A stretch of DNA of 64,000 bases from JADKAV01 sp963769435 (GCA_963769435.1 CAVYLN010000002.1:1364001-1428000), one strand, 5' to 3'. Shown: positions 1-10,417, counted from the first letter of the stretch. Program-made: numbers and translations. The notes: a model not told the origin generated them from the sequence alone.

Positions 1-665
1 TGGATGTAGTCCCGGATGCACGAGCCATCGGGCGTGGGGTAGTCGTCACCGAAGACCATGGGGCGTTGGCCGTCGCTCAGTGCCCGGAAGACCATGGGGA
101 TCAGGTTGAAGACGCTGGTGTCACCGAGTTCCGGACTTGCCGCACCTGCCACGTTGAAGTAGCGCAGGGCCGTCCACGACAGTTCCTGGTTGACCGCGGC
201 GTTGCGGGTCATCCATTCACCGATCACCTTCGTCTGCCCATAGGGCGACTCCGGCATCAACGCCGCATCCTCGGAGACGAACTCCTCCCGGCAGTTCCCG
301 TACACCGCGGCCGACGAGGAGTAGACCAGGGCGCGCGTCCCCGCATCCCCCATAGCCTCCAGCAACGACAGCATGCCGTCGACGTTCTCCCGGTAGTAGT
401 ACTCGGGGCGTTCCACAGACTCACCCACCGCCTTCTTGGCGGCCAGGTGCACAACGCCGGTGACGTCGAAGTCGCGCAGGGCGGAGGCGACCGTCGCGCG
501 ATCAGAGACACTCGCCCGCAACAGTGGCACGCCCTGCGGAACCTTGCGGTCGAGGCCGGTCGAAAGGTCGTCGAGGACCACGACGTCGCGCCCACTGGCC
601 TGCAGTGCCCGCAACACGTGTGCACCGATGTAGCCGGCGCCGCCGGTGAGCAACCACGTGGTCAT
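1..665 (-). CDS. galE: UDP-glucose 4-epimerase (partial, C-terminus beyond window edge)
   Basis: Interconverts UDP-glucose and UDP-galactose in the cytoplasm (Leloir pathway and supply of galactose for surface polysaccharide). Reading the minus strand from the ATG at 665 gives about 221 residues with no break. They start with the NAD-binding Rossmann motif TGGAGYIGAH and continue with HLAAKKAVGESVE, the YSSSAAVYG serine segment, the catalytic pair in SPYGQTK and the family motif RYFNVAGA. This is about two thirds of a normal 330-residue GalE; the rest lies left of position 1. A strong AAGGAG ribosome site lies just upstream of the ATG. The gene follows purC by 28 bp on the same strand, so the two may be co-transcribed. 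Family assignment is secure from the motifs; the exact sugar specificity is inferred. Confidence 0.93.
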   Translation of the reverse strand, partial: MTTWLLTGGAGYIGAHVLRALQASGRDVVVLDDLSTGLDRKVPQGVPLLRASVSDRATVASALRDFDVTGVVHLAAKKAVGESVERPEYYYRENVDGMLSLLEAMGDAGTRALVYSSSAAVYGNCREEFVSEDAALMPESPYGQTKVIGEWMTRNAAVNQELSWTALRYFNVAGAASPELGDTSVFNLIPMVFRALSDGQRPMVFGDDYPTPDGSCIRDYI

Positions 666-693
666 CGGAGCTCCTTGGCGTTTCCGGTGGTAA

Positions 694-1558
694 TCATGCG
701 AAGGCCTCTCCGGTGAGGGTTTCGAGGGCCTGCACGTACTTCGCGCGGGTCCGTGTGACGATCTCGGGTGGCAGCGGTGGCGGCGGCTGGTCGGAGCCGG
801 GATCCCAACCCGACTCCAGGCGCAGCCAATCCCGCACGAACTGCTTGTCGTAACTCGGCGGCGCGGTCCCGACCTGCCACGCCGAAGCGTCCCAGAACCG
901 CGAGGAGTCCGGCGTGAGGACCTCGTCGGCGAGCACGACGGTGCCGTCGGGGCGCACACCGAACTCGAACTTGGTGTCGGCGAGGATCAGCCCCTTCGCC
1001 GCCGCGTGTTCGTGTGCCCAGGAGTAGATCCGAAGGGAAAGGTCACGGATCTGCGCCGCCCGATCGGCCCCGACGATCGCCACGACGCTGTCGAAGGTGA
1101 TGTTCTCATCGTGGTCGCCGATGGCCGCCTTGGTGGCGGGGGTGAAGATCGGTTCGGGGAGTTTCTGGGACTCTGCGAGGCCCGTTGGAAGAGGCACGCC
1201 GCACACCTCACCGGTGGCCTGGTAGTCGACCCAGCCGGAGCCGCTCAGAGTATCCGCGAACGACACATTCCACAGCCAGCATGTCCAGTCGTTCGCAGAC
1301 CACGGCGCGGCCGGCCACCTCGGCCGGCACGTCGGTCGAGATCACGTGGTTGGCCACGATCGGCCGCAGGCGGTCGAACCACCACAGGGACATCTGCGTC
1401 AGGATCCGTCCCTTGTCCGGGATCGCTGAGGGAAGCACCCAGTCGTAGGCGCTGATCCGGTCGGATGCGACGAACAGAAGCCGTCCATCATCGGCGTACA
1501 GATCACGCACCTTGCCCGAGTAGACGTGCGTCCACCCCTGGATAGCTCCGGCTGTCAC
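694..1558 (-). CDS. purC: SAICAR synthase PurC, one frame break
   Basis: Phosphoribosylaminoimidazole-succinocarboxamide synthase joins CAIR and aspartate using ATP in de novo purine synthesis. The N-terminal part (from 1558) carries HVYSGKVRDLYADDGRLLFV and SDRISAYDWVLPSAIPDKG, typical of the family start. The C-terminal part continues with LSGSGWVDYQATGEVCG, ESQKLPEPIFTPATKA and LADTKFEFG and ends at 694. The two halves lie in different frames and meet at about 1249, where RGY should run directly into LSGSGW, so a single-base indel in the sequence is the simplest reading. Total length of about 288 residues matches the family. It is divergent from the PAP2 gene, with 128 bp between starts. 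Other purine genes (purB, purD, purA) follow on the same strand. Confidence 0.93.
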
Positions 1559-1686
1559 CGTCCCACGCTAGCGCCAGTCCCGGGTCGGGGGTCAGCGGTG
1601 TCGCGCACAGGGCTGCGCACCACCACTCGCCGGGGCGCGGGGCAACCCGGTGGTCGCGGTCCGCGGATCGGGCAGACTGGACGACC

Positions 1687-2349
1687 ATGACCCCGAACAG
1701 CCCATCGCCTCGGACACTCGCCGGCATGGCTGCAGTGCTGTGGGCCTCGGCGGCGTTGCTCACCGCGGTCGTCGTCGGTGCGTCCGCGACACCCGCCGTC
1801 GACGCAACGATCTCCGACGGACTGGATACGTTCGCACATGCCAACGAGTGGGTCGCTACCGTGGCACGTTTCTTCGCCATCATGGGTAGCGGTCTGGTGC
1901 TGTTCCCGATCACCGTCGCCGTGGTGCTGCTCCTGGCCAGGCACCATCGGTGGTGGAGCCTGTGGGTGGCAGCCTGCGGCCTGGGCGGTCTGTTGATCTC
2001 CGAGACCGTCAAGATCGCCGTGGAGCGGCAGCGACCGCAGTGGCCGGATCCGTTCGAAACACTGGACAGCCCCTCGTTCCCCAGCGGGCATTCCATGGCC
2101 GGCATCTACGGATGGGTCGTGTTCGGGGTGGTGGCGCTGTGCCTCTTGCCGAGGCCATGGAACCGTGTGGCGGGCATCGGTCTCATCACCTTCGGGGTAC
2201 TGATGGGCCCGAGTCGCGCACTTCTTGGCGTGCATTGGCCCACGGACGTGCTGGCGGGCTGGCTGTACGCGGGGGCATGGGTGCTGACGGTGGGTGCCGT
2301 CGTGCTGTGGTGGCGGTCCCGGGATCAGAGGATGGCGGCAGGGGAGTAG
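1687..2349 (+). CDS. PAP2-family membrane phosphatase
   Basis: An integral membrane phosphatase of the type-2 phosphatidic acid phosphatase family, which hydrolyses lipid phosphates such as phosphatidate or undecaprenyl pyrophosphate at the membrane surface. All three signature motifs are intact in the 220-residue protein: KIAVERQRP (Lys109, Arg116), PSGH (132-135, catalytic His135) and SRALLGVHWPTD (Ser176 to Asp187, nucleophile His183). About five to six hydrophobic helices surround them. The ATG at 1687 is chosen because the N-terminal helix begins soon after. The stop lies 25 nt inside the 3' end of the convergent purB gene, so the two transcripts overlap. The substrate cannot be told from sequence. 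Confidence 0.88.
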   Translation: MTPNSPSPRTLAGMAAVLWASAALLTAVVVGASATPAVDATISDGLDTFAHANEWVATVARFFAIMGSGLVLFPITVAVVLLLARHHRWWSLWVAACGLGGLLISETVKIAVERQRPQWPDPFETLDSPSFPSGHSMAGIYGWVVFGVVALCLLPRPWNRVAGIGLITFGVLMGPSRALLGVHWPTDVLAGWLYAGAWVLTVGAVVLWWRSRDQRMAAGE

Positions 2350-3737
2350 GCGGCGGCTTGCGGATACTCCTGCGTGATCTGCGCGATCCTGGTCGTGACC
2401 TCGCGGACCTGCGAACCCGCAGCCCCGGTGAATTCCAGCGGCTCGGCCATGAGCGCCGCCAGGTCGTCCGCGGACAGTGGTAGCCGCGGGTCGTTGGCCA
2501 GGCGCTTGAGCAACTCCGGGTCACTGCCGGTCCGCCGCATGTCCAGGGCAGCGGCGACCGCGTTCTCCTTGATCACCTCGTGGGCGGTCTCCCGTCCCAC
2601 CCCGGCGCGCACGGAGGCCATCAGGATCTTGGTCGTCGCCAGGAACGGCAGGTACTTGTCCAACTCCCGCTGCACGACGGCCTCGAATACGCCGAACTCG
2701 TCCAACACCGTCAGCATCGTTTCGAGCATGCCGTCGAAGGCGAAGAAGGCGTCCGGCAGCATGACGCGGCGCACCACCGAGCAGTAGACGTCGCCCTCGT
2801 TCCACTGCGAGCCGGCGAGGTCGGCGGCCATGGTCTGGTAGCCGCGCAGCAGCACCATGAAGCCGTTGACCCGCTCGCAGGACCGCGTGTTCATCTTGTG
2901 CGGCATCGCGCTCGAACCCACCTGGCCGGCCTGGAAGCCCTCGGTCACCAGGTCGTGACCGGCCATCAGCCGGATCGTGGTCGCCAGGCTGGAGGGCGCG
3001 GCCGCCAGTTGCACCAGCGTTCCCACGACCTCGTGGTCCAGGGATCGCGGATACACCTGTCCGACCGACGCGAGCACCCGCTCGAAACCGAGGTGTCCGG
3101 CGACCCTGCGCTCGAGTTCGGCCAGTGACTGCTCGCTGCCGAGCAGGTCGAGCATGTCCTGCGCGGTGCCCACCGGCCCCTTGATCCCGCGCAGCGGATA
3201 GTCGGCGATCACATGTCGCAGGCGGTCGAATCCGACGAGCAGTTCATCGGCGGCCGAGGCGAAACGTTTGCCCAGTGTGGTGGTCTGCGCGGCCACGTTG
3301 TGGGACCGGCCGGTCAGTGCGAGGTCCTGGTGTTCGGCCGCCAGGCGGGCCAGCCGGGCCAGCACCGCCACGGTCTTGTCGCGTACCAGCAGCAGCGACT
3401 GCCGGATCTGCATCTGCTCGACGTTCTCGGTGAGGTCGCGGCTGGTCAGCCCCTTGTGGATGTGCTCGTGCCCGGCCAGTGCGCTGAACTCGTCGATGCG
3501 CGCCTTCACATCGTGACGGGTGACCCGCTCCCGGTCGGCGATCGACGTCAGGTCCACGTCGTCGACCACGGCGCGGTAGTCGTCGAGCACACCGTCGGGA
3601 ACGTCGACCCCGAGGTCGGCCTGGGCCTGCAGGACCGCCAGCCACAGATGGCGTTCGGACACGACCTTGTTGCGTGCCGACCAGATCTGCGTCATCTCTT
3701 CGCTCGCGTATCGCGCGGCCAGGACGTTGGGGATCAT
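2325..3737 (-). CDS. purB: Adenylosuccinate lyase PurB
   Basis: Acts twice in purine biosynthesis, eliminating fumarate from SAICAR and from adenylosuccinate. The 470-residue protein has the fumarase/aspartase superfamily signature GSSAMPHKMN near residue 270, the conserved TGRSHNVAAQTT segment with its catalytic histidine, and HKGLTSRDLTENVEQMQ. The ATG at 3737 (MIPNVLAARYAS) is the right start: the open frame extends further upstream, but that part is the shifted end of purD. The purD stop, restored in frame, overlaps this ATG as ATGA, which suggests translational coupling. The 3' end overlaps the convergent PAP2 gene by 25 bp. No break is seen within the gene. Confidence 0.97.
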   Translation of the reverse strand: MIPNVLAARYASEEMTQIWSARNKVVSERHLWLAVLQAQADLGVDVPDGVLDDYRAVVDDVDLTSIADRERVTRHDVKARIDEFSALAGHEHIHKGLTSRDLTENVEQMQIRQSLLLVRDKTVAVLARLARLAAEHQDLALTGRSHNVAAQTTTLGKRFASAADELLVGFDRLRHVIADYPLRGIKGPVGTAQDMLDLLGSEQSLAELERRVAGHLGFERVLASVGQVYPRSLDHEVVGTLVQLAAAPSSLATTIRLMAGHDLVTEGFQAGQVGSSAMPHKMNTRSCERVNGFMVLLRGYQTMAADLAGSQWNEGDVYCSVVRRVMLPDAFFAFDGMLETMLTVLDEFGVFEAVVQRELDKYLPFLATTKILMASVRAGVGRETAHEVIKENAVAAALDMRRTGSDPELLKRLANDPRLPLSADDLAALMAEPLEFTGAAGSQVREVTTRIAQITQEYPQAAAYSPAAIL

Positions 3738-4965
3738 CGGCTGGCCTCCAGGGCGATGTCGGTGCGGTAGTGACTGTCGGCCAGTTCGATGTCGGCAAGG
3801 TCTCGTAGGCCTTCTCACGGGCCTCGGCGAGAGTCTCGCCCGTCGCGACGACGTTCAGCACCCGCCCGCCGGCGGACACGAGTTCGCCGTCGCGCAGCGC
3901 CGTGCCGGCGTGCAGGACCCCGGGTGCTTCGGCGCCCCGGGATGACGTCGCCGGTGCGCGGCGATTCCGGATAGCCGAGGCGCGCCAGCACCACGGTGAT
4001 GGCTACACCCTGCCGCCACTGCAGCGGTGGCAGGTCTGCCAAGTCACCCCGGGCCGCTGCCGAGAGGAACTCACCGAGCGGGGTCTCCAGCAGCGCGAGC
4101 ACCGCCTGGGTCTCGGGGTCGCCGAACCTGGCGTTGAACTCGACGACCCGCGGGACCGTCCGCCGTGATCGCCAGACCGACGTACAGGACACCCTGGTAG
4201 GCGCTGCCGCGGCGGGCCATCTCGTCCACCGCCGGCTGCGCGACATGCTCGACCGTCCAGGCCGCGAGATCCGGGTCGGCCCAGGGCAGTGGGCAGTACG
4301 CGCCCATCCCACCGGTGTTCGGGCCGGTGTCGCCGTCGCCCACCCGCTTGAAGTCCTGCGCCGGGAGCAGCGGTATCACGCTGGTTCCGTCGCAGATGCA
4401 GAACACGCTGGCCTCCGGGCCGTCCAGGTACTCCTCCACGACCACACGGCCACCGGACTCCAGGCATGCGCGACCGTGGGCGAGCGCGGCGTCCCGGTCG
4501 TCGGTCACCACGACGCCCTTGCCTGCGGCCAGTCCGTCGTCCTTGACGACGTACGGCGCACCGTAGGCATCAAGGGCCCCCGGCAGGTCGTCGACGGACT
4601 CGACCGTCCGGGAGGCGGCGGTGGGGATCCCCGCGGCGGCCATGACCTGCTTCGCGAAGTCCTTGCTCCCCTCCAGGCGCGCAGCCCGAGCGGTCGGTCC
4701 GAAGGCCAGGATCCCCGCCTCTCGGCAGGCGTCCACCGCACCGGCGACCAGCGGCACTTCGGGGCCCACGACCACGAGGTCGAAACCCCGGCCCAGTTCC
4801 GCCACCGCAGCGGGATCCGACACATCCAGCGGCGTTGTCGAAGCCACACGGCGCGATCCCGGCGTTGCCAGGGGCCCCGACCACCTGGGTGACCCCCGGG
4901 TCGGCCAGTAGGGACATGACGAGGGCGTGCTCCCGAGCTCCGGAGCCGATCACCAGTACGCGCAC
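3734..4965 (-). CDS. purD: Phosphoribosylamine-glycine ligase PurD, about four frame breaks
   Basis: GAR synthetase, an ATP-grasp enzyme joining phosphoribosylamine and glycine in step 2 of purine synthesis. It starts at GTG 4965 with VRVLVIGSGAREHAL. The central ATP-grasp part reads PYVVKDDGLAAGKGVVV, VEEYLDGPEASVFCICDG and DGDTGPNTGGMGAYCP. The C-terminal part has VVEFNARFGDPETQAVL and AGGRVLNVVATGETLAEAREKAYE. These pieces lie in different frames, with breaks near 4840, 4150, 3940 and 3798. Once the last is corrected, the end reads ADIELADSHYRTDIALEASR and stops at 3734, overlapping the purB start. Total length (about 410 residues) is normal. Because the gene is usually needed for prototrophy and every domain is present, sequence error is more likely than decay. 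Confidence 0.9.
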
Positions 4966-5379
4966 GGGTTCCAGCGTATTCGGGCCGGTCGAGAGCCGAG
5001 CACCCAGTGCGATGAGGCCTATGCACGCAGGGCGCGGCATGTGCCCGCGCGTTCCGGTCTCAGGGCGGTATCAGTCACGCGCGATTGGCGCACGGACGTC
5101 GCCACCAGAACTCCGCGCCGAAAGGGCTTGAGCCCCCATTTCCGCGGGGATGTGGAGAGGATTTGTCCGAAACGCGAAGAATGTCCGCGTCGGCGGCCAC
5201 CACATCTGCGCGGATTGGGGTGGGGCGCGCGGAGATGTGGAGGCAAGACCGCGGTCACAGGCGCGGGCATCGCCGGTTCCCCAGATCCAGGGCGGTGTTG
5301 TTGGGGGGTTTCGGTGGCGATGTGCCCAACAAGACGCCCTCGGCGGGAGCAGCGGCGCCGTCAGACCCGGGTGCCGCCC
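4966..5379. other. 414-bp spacer between purA and purD
   Basis: Both flanking genes read leftward. I see no convincing protein: the small open frames here are arginine/proline-rich and match nothing I recognise. The stretch holds the hairpin at 5200-5240 and loosely repeated words (GATGTGGAGAGG near 5148 and GATGTGGAGGC near 5234). The 13-mer CACATCTGCGCGG at 5201 also occurs in the spacer after pntB (51089). A purD promoter would be expected in its left part, but I cannot point to clear -35/-10 boxes. Confidence 0.5.
5200..5240. terminator. Bulged hairpin downstream of purA
   Basis: CCACATCT plus GCGCG (5200-5212) pairs with CGCGC, a 2-nt bulge, and AGATGTGG (5226-5240) across a 13-nt loop. 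There is no T-run on either strand. It lies about 140 bp after the purA stop and could end that transcript, or it could be a member of the intergenic palindromes seen elsewhere in this window. Confidence 0.4.
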
Positions 5380-6667
5380 TCAGCCGACCAAGTCGTGGAT
5401 CAGGATCGTCTCGGCGCGGTCCTGGCCCACGCCGATCGCCGAGATCCGGCACTGTGACTGCTCCTCGAGGAAGCGGACGTAGGCGCGGGCGTTGGCCGGC
5501 AGGTCGTCGAACTCGCGCGCTGCGACTGATGTCCTCGGTCCATCCCGGCAGGTACTCGTAGACCGGTGTGGCGACGGCGAAATCACCCTGGTTCATAGGG
5601 ATGTCGTCGAAGCGCTGACCGTCCACCTCGTAGGCGACGCAGACGGGGATGCGCTCCCATCCGGTGAGCACGTCGAGTTTGGTCAGGAAGATGTCGGTCA
5701 ACCCGTTGATGCGGCTGGCGTTGCGAGCGATCGGTCCGTCGAACCAGCCGCAGCGGCGGTCCCGACCGGTGGTCACACCCACCTCGCCACCCACCGAACG
5801 CAGCCGCTCCCCGTCGTCGTCGAACAGTTCGGTGGGGAAGGGACCTGCGCCGACGCGAGTGGTGTAGGCCTTCAGGATGCCGAGTACCCGGGAGATGCGG
5901 GTCGGTCCGATTCCGCTGCCGGCGCATGCACCGCCGGCCGTGGGATTGGACGACGTCACGAACGGGTAGGTCCCGTGGTCGACGTCGAGCAGCGTCCCCT
6001 GCGATCCCTCCAGCAGGATGTACTTGCCCTCGTCGAGTGCGGTGTTGAGCAGCAGTGCGGTGTCCTGCACGTGTGAGGCGAATAGAGGTGCGTACGACAG
6101 CAACTGCTCGCACACCAGATCCACGTCGATCGCCCGGCGGTTGAAGATCTTCAGCAGGATCTGATTGCGGTGGTATAGGGCACCCGCCACCTTGTCGCGC
6201 AGACCTTCCTCGTCGAACAGGTCCTGCACGCGGATCCCGATGCGGGAGACCTTGTCCATGTAGGTGGGTCCGATGCCGCGGCCCGTCGTCCCGATCTTCT
6301 TCTTGCCCGCGAAGCGTTCGGTCACCTTGTCCAGTTCGACGTGGTACGGGGCGATGATGTGAGCGTTGGAACTGATCACCAGCCGATCCGTGCCGATGCC
6401 GCGTTCCTGCAAGCCCTGCATCTCCCGCTCCAGGACGCTCGGGTCGATGACCACCCCGTTGCCGATCACCGGCACACACGTCGGAGTCAGGATGCCCGAG
6501 GGCAGTAGGTGCAGGGCGTACTTCTCGTCGCCGATGACCACGGTGTGCCCGGCGTTGTTGCCACCCTGGTAGCGCACGACGAAGTCGACACGTTCACCAA
6601 GGATGTCAGTGGCCTTACCTTTGCCCTCGTCGCCCCATTGGGCCCCCACGAGCACGATCGCCGGCAT
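5380..6667 (-). CDS. purA: Adenylosuccinate synthetase PurA, one frame break
   Basis: Joins IMP and aspartate using GTP, the first committed step to AMP. From ATG 6667 the protein opens with VLVGAQWGDEGKGKATD, the GTP-binding loop with catalytic Asp. It continues with GGNNAGHTVV, KKIGTTGRGIGPTY, LLEGSQGTLLDVDHGTYP and SSNPTAGGACAGSGIGP. Near 5527, within GWTED, the frame shifts; the correct end continues AAREFDDLPANARAYVRFLEE and finishes ILIHDLVG at 5380, giving about 428 residues as usual. A GGGAGG ribosome site precedes the ATG. Without correcting the break the open frame would run on to 5255 with an arginine/proline-rich tail, which is not real. Confidence 0.95.
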
Positions 6668-6734
6668 TGTGCCTCCCTCGTTCCGCAGACGAACCTACCG
6701 CACGCAGCGCGGTAGCAGGCGATGCCCGACCGGG

Positions 6735-8430
6735 TCAGGACACGCTGCCCGTGGACGCATCGCGCCCGTAGGCCGACACGACCTCGTCGAAGTCGGTGAA
6801 TATTCTGTCCTCGGCGAAGGAACCGGTGATTCCGAGGGTGCGCATCGACGTCAGCAGTGCCGGGTCGGCCTCCATGATCCCGAAATGCGCGTCACGGGCG
6901 TGTACGAAGTCGATCAACCCCCGCACGCTGATGGCCGCGGAGTAGTCGATGTCGGTGACGCTGGAACAGTCGAGCACCAGCCACCGGACGGGGTCGGGTG
7001 CGGCGTCGAACACCGCTTCCACCGCATCGACGAAACGGTTCGCGTTGGCGTAGAAGAGTTCCGAGTCGTAGCGGAACACGATCAGTCCGGGCAGGGTCTG
7101 GGTGCCGGGCTCGGCGTTGGCGTAGGTCTCGGTGTCCGTCGAGGGCTTCATCACGAAGGACTCCGGGGAGTACTGACGCTTGATCAGCCAGATGATGGAC
7201 ATGACGATGGCGAGCACGATGCCCTGTTCGACACCCACCGCGCAGACGACGACTGCGGTGATGAGCGCGATGACGCCCTCACCTCGCCGTTGTCGCCAGA
7301 TGCGCGTGAGCCCGATGTAGTCCACCAGGTCGACCCCGATGAGGAAGACGATGGCACCCAGCACCGCTTTCGGCATGTCCTCGAGCAGCGCGGTGAGGAA
7401 GAGAACCACGACCAGCACGACCGCCGACATCGTGATGTTCGCGACCTGTGTGCGTCCCTTCAACTCGTCGAGGATCTGGGTCTTGGTCGGACTGCCGTTG
7501 ACTACGAAGGTTCCGGACAGTCCTGCAGCGACGTTCGCGCCGGACAGTCCGACGATGTCACGGTTCACGTCGACCTTCTGTCCATGCCGCATCGCGAAAC
7601 TCCGGGAGGTCGCCGCGGACTGGGCGATGATCAGCACGAAGCAGGAGAAGGCGATACCGATGCAGGCACCGAGGGTGGACATCTCGATTCCCTGCGGCAG
7701 ACCGATCGGGGGGAAGCCCCCCTGGACCGCACCGACCACGGCCACACCCTTGGACGATGCGTCGATCGCCGCCGATACCACGATCGACAGCAGTACCGCG
7801 ACGATCGCACCCGGGACCACGGGCAGGAACTTCTTGAAGCCGAGGATGATCGCCAGCGTTCCGACGGCGAACGCGACGGTGAGCCACTGGACCGAGCCGA
7901 GGTTCGTGATCAGATCGATCTGCTGCTGGAACCACGTCCCACTGCCCTTGGGGATCCCCAGCATGTCGGGGAGTTGCCCGGTGAAGACCTGCACACCGAC
8001 GCCGGTGAGGAACCCGACCAGGACCGAGGCGCTGAGGAAGTCCCCCAGGAAACCCAGGCGGAAGACCCGTGCGATCAGCAGCATGCCCACCGCACAGCAA
8101 CGCGATGAACGAGGCGTACGCCAACCACAGCGACGAGTAGGGCGTGAGCCCAGTGACCGCCAGCCCGCCCGAGACCCGCGGCCAGGATCGCAGCCGTCGC
8201 GCTGTCGGCGCCGACCACCAAGAGTCGCGAGGAGTCCGATCAGCGCGAAGAGCAGCGTCGGGAAGATGACGGTGTACAGACCGGTCACGATCGGGGTCTG
8301 AGCGATGCTGGTGTAGCCCATGGTCTCCGGAATGGCCACCGCCGCCAGGGTCACCCCGGCGACGAGGTCGGTTCGCAGCCACGATCGCTGTATCCGCGCA
8401 AGGTGGCAGGAACACGATGCGAAGATTCAC
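6735..8430 (-). CDS. SulP-family anion transporter with C-terminal STAS domain, several frame breaks
   Basis: A SulP/SLC26-type membrane transporter moving inorganic anions such as sulfate or bicarbonate. The start of the fold reads LARIQRSWLRTDLVAGVTLA then AIPETMGYTSIAQTP, the SulP consensus. Many hydrophobic helices follow, with AQSAATSRSFAMRHGQKVD and NGSPTKTQILDELKGRTQ. The last 130 or so residues are a STAS domain (WLVLDCSSVTDIDYSAA), typical of the family. Breaks lie near 8410, 8225, 8175 and 8098; the missing middle (AVTGLTPYSSLWLAYASFIALL) is readable in another frame. The start is uncertain: no in-frame ATG precedes the consensus, so I use the GTG at 8430 (VNLRIVFLPP), with 8448 an alternative. 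It ends 67 bp before purA. The substrate is not decided by sequence. Confidence 0.85.
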
Positions 8431-8510
8431 GTCGAGGAGTTCAACCACGCGGATGGTCGACAGAGGCCTCACCCACTCCGGGGGGCGTGCGGCGACCCGT
8501 CGAGGTGGGA

Positions 8511-9963
8511 TCAGGCCGGACGGGCCCGCTGCTGCGCCCACGCCCGCAAACCGGCGATCTCCTCGCCGCGCAGGCGGGACAACGGGACAGTGCGGCCGAT
8601 CTCGGTCAGCAGCATCGCGTCGTCCACCTCCCGACCGGCGGCGTAGGCGGCGTACAGGGCGGACGTCACCACGCTGTCCAGTTCCGCGCCGGAGAAGCCG
8701 TCGGTGGCCTCCACCAGTGCCGCCATGTCGAAGTCGACCCGGGTTGCGGGATCTTCTGCCGAGCAGCCCGTTCAGGATCTCGCGCCCGCTGGGCGGGATC
8801 GGGTAGGTCGACGAAGAACACGTCGTCGAACCTGCCGCGGCGCAGGATCTCCGGAGGCAGCGACTGGACGTCGTTGCTGGTCGCGATGACGAAAACGCCC
8901 TCCGGCCGCTCCTGCAGCCAACCCAGGAGAACGCCCATGACGCGTTGCGCGACCCCACCGTCCTGCTCGGCACCGCCGCCGAAGGCCTTCTCGATCTCGT
9001 CGATCCACAGCACCACGGGGGACATCACCTCCACCGAGTCCAGGGCGGCGCGCATCCGGCGTTCCGACTCACCCACGAGCGAGCCGTGCAGGCGTCCGGT
9101 GTCCAACGCCGCCAGTGGCAGTCCCCAGGTCCGGGCCACCGCCTTGGCGATCAGCGACTTGCCGCAGCCGGGAACGCCGACGAGCAGCACCCCTCGTGGC
9201 GCGGGCAGACCGTACTGACGGGCCGCGGGCTCGAAGCCGCGCCGACGCAACTGCAGCCAGTGCTTGAGGTTGTCCAGGCCGCCCACGTCGTCGAGGGAGA
9301 CCGGAGGATCGATCAGGTCGAGCGGGCTCTCCCGCGACAACAGTTCGGCACGCAGCCGACGGATGTTCGCCGCATCCTGCTGCGCGAGCCTGCCGTCCGC
9401 GAGTGCCTCGCGCAGGATCGCGCGCTCGGCCTCTGCAGCGGTCAGGCCCATGACCGCATCGACGAGGGGCTCAGGGCCGGGGAGGTCGATCTGCAGGTGG
9501 GAGACACCCGCGCAGGGTCCGCAACACCACGTCGCGCATCTCGTCGCGGGAGGCAGGCGGCACCCGCCACGTGAGGCCCATACCATCCAGCGCCGGATCG
9601 AGGTCCACACCCGAGAGGATGACGCAGCGACCGGACATCGCGACCCCGGCCTGATCCTTGAGCATTCGCACGGCCACCGGATCCTCCAACAGGGGCGCAG
9701 CGTCCAGGAACACCGCCACGGACGGCGCCGCGCAGATCGTCGAGGAACGCTAGCGCCTGTCGCGGATCGGACGTGTTCAGCTGTCCCGCACCTCCCGCGC
9801 GGGACAGCCCGGTCGAGGGTCGCCAGACCCAGAACGCCGATCCGACCGCGGTGGCTGCGTCTCCGGCGATGGACAACAGCCGCGCCTCGTCGCGGGTATT
9901 GACCACCAGTAGCCCGTAGCGCGATGCGATCAGCGAACTCAGTTCCCTCACCGCATCGACCAC
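8511..9963 (-). CDS. AAA+ ATPase of the Ycf46-like type, three frame breaks
   Basis: A cytoplasmic AAA+ ATPase resembling the Ycf46/CDC48-like proteins, whose role in bacteria is poorly defined. The N-terminal domain (SSLIASRYGLLVVNTRDEAR) is not AAA and is followed by a segment with SGRCVILSGVDLDPALDGM. The ATPase core has VSLDDVGGLDNLKHWL, Walker A GVPGCGKSLIAKAVA, Walker B VVLWIDEIEKAFGG, sensor 1 FVIATSNDVQSLPPEILRRG with the arginine finger, and the C-terminal helical lid ATDGFSGAELDSVVTSAL. Frame changes near 9735, 9505 and 8755 split it. Corrected length is about 480 residues, close to the family norm of about 500. Start is GTG 9963 with GGGGAG upstream. It lies about 80 bp upstream of the SulP gene on the same strand, so the two may be one transcript. 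Confidence 0.8.
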
Positions 9964-10018
9964 GAGTGGATTCTCCCCGATCTGCGGTCGGTGTTGCAGC
10001 CTCGCACCGAGGCAGAGG

Positions 10019-10417
10019 TCAGCGGCGGCCCTCGGCCACGAACTTGCGCCCGCTGATCTGGTCGGCGTCGATCGCCACGTAGTGGTGTTTCGGATCCAGG
10101 TTCCACGGGAACAGCGGCAGGGTGTCGGCGAGATCGAGATCGGCCTCCCTGCTCAGCACCCGCGCCATACCGATCAGCACTACCGACCAGGCCTCGTTGG
10201 TCGACTCGTCGTAGCCGTCGATCTCGAAAGCGACCTCGTGGTGAGTCATCACCGAGGCCAGCTTGCTGCCTTCGGCCGTCTTGAAGATGACCTGCCCCTC
10301 ATGCACCAGGTAGTTCACCGGATAGATGTCGGGCCGACCGGCTACAACCACGGCGAGCCGGCCGATCTGGCTGCGGCCCAGCAACTCCCAGCACTGTTCA
10401 TCGGTGAGAACGTCCAT
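10019..10417 (-). CDS. PNPOx-fold flavin-binding protein
   Basis: A 132-residue protein of the pyridoxamine 5'-phosphate oxidase-like superfamily (split beta-barrel, FMN or F420 binding). It shows the usual start ECW-type helix (LTDEQCWELLGRSQIGRLAV), then DIYPVNYLVHEGQVIFKTAEGSKL, the barrel strands holding the flavin, then VAFEIDGYDESTNEAWSVVL and a C-terminal PLFPWNLDPKHHYVAI. Such proteins in actinobacteria are cofactor-dependent reductases of unknown substrate. Start ATG 10417 is chosen because the homologous segment begins there; the frame stays open upstream to 10576 but that part looks like shadow sequence. It lies 55 bp upstream of the AAA+ gene, same strand. Confidence 0.8.
   Translation of the reverse strand: MDVLTDEQCWELLGRSQIGRLAVVVAGRPDIYPVNYLVHEGQVIFKTAEGSKLASVMTHHEVAFEIDGYDESTNEAWSVVLIGMARVLSREADLDLADTLPLFPWNLDPKHHYVAIDADQISGRKFVAEGRR

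Noticed and set aside
5019..5270. Small minus-strand gene in the purA-purD space
   Set aside because: Arg/Pro-rich translation with no recognisable features, and it overlaps a hairpin.
6603..8108. Long plus-strand open frame (about 500 codons) antisense to the SulP gene
   Set aside because: Its translation is rich in Asp, Arg, Gly and His with no known motif, as expected for the complement of a high-GC membrane gene. The minus strand encodes clear SulP and STAS sequence.
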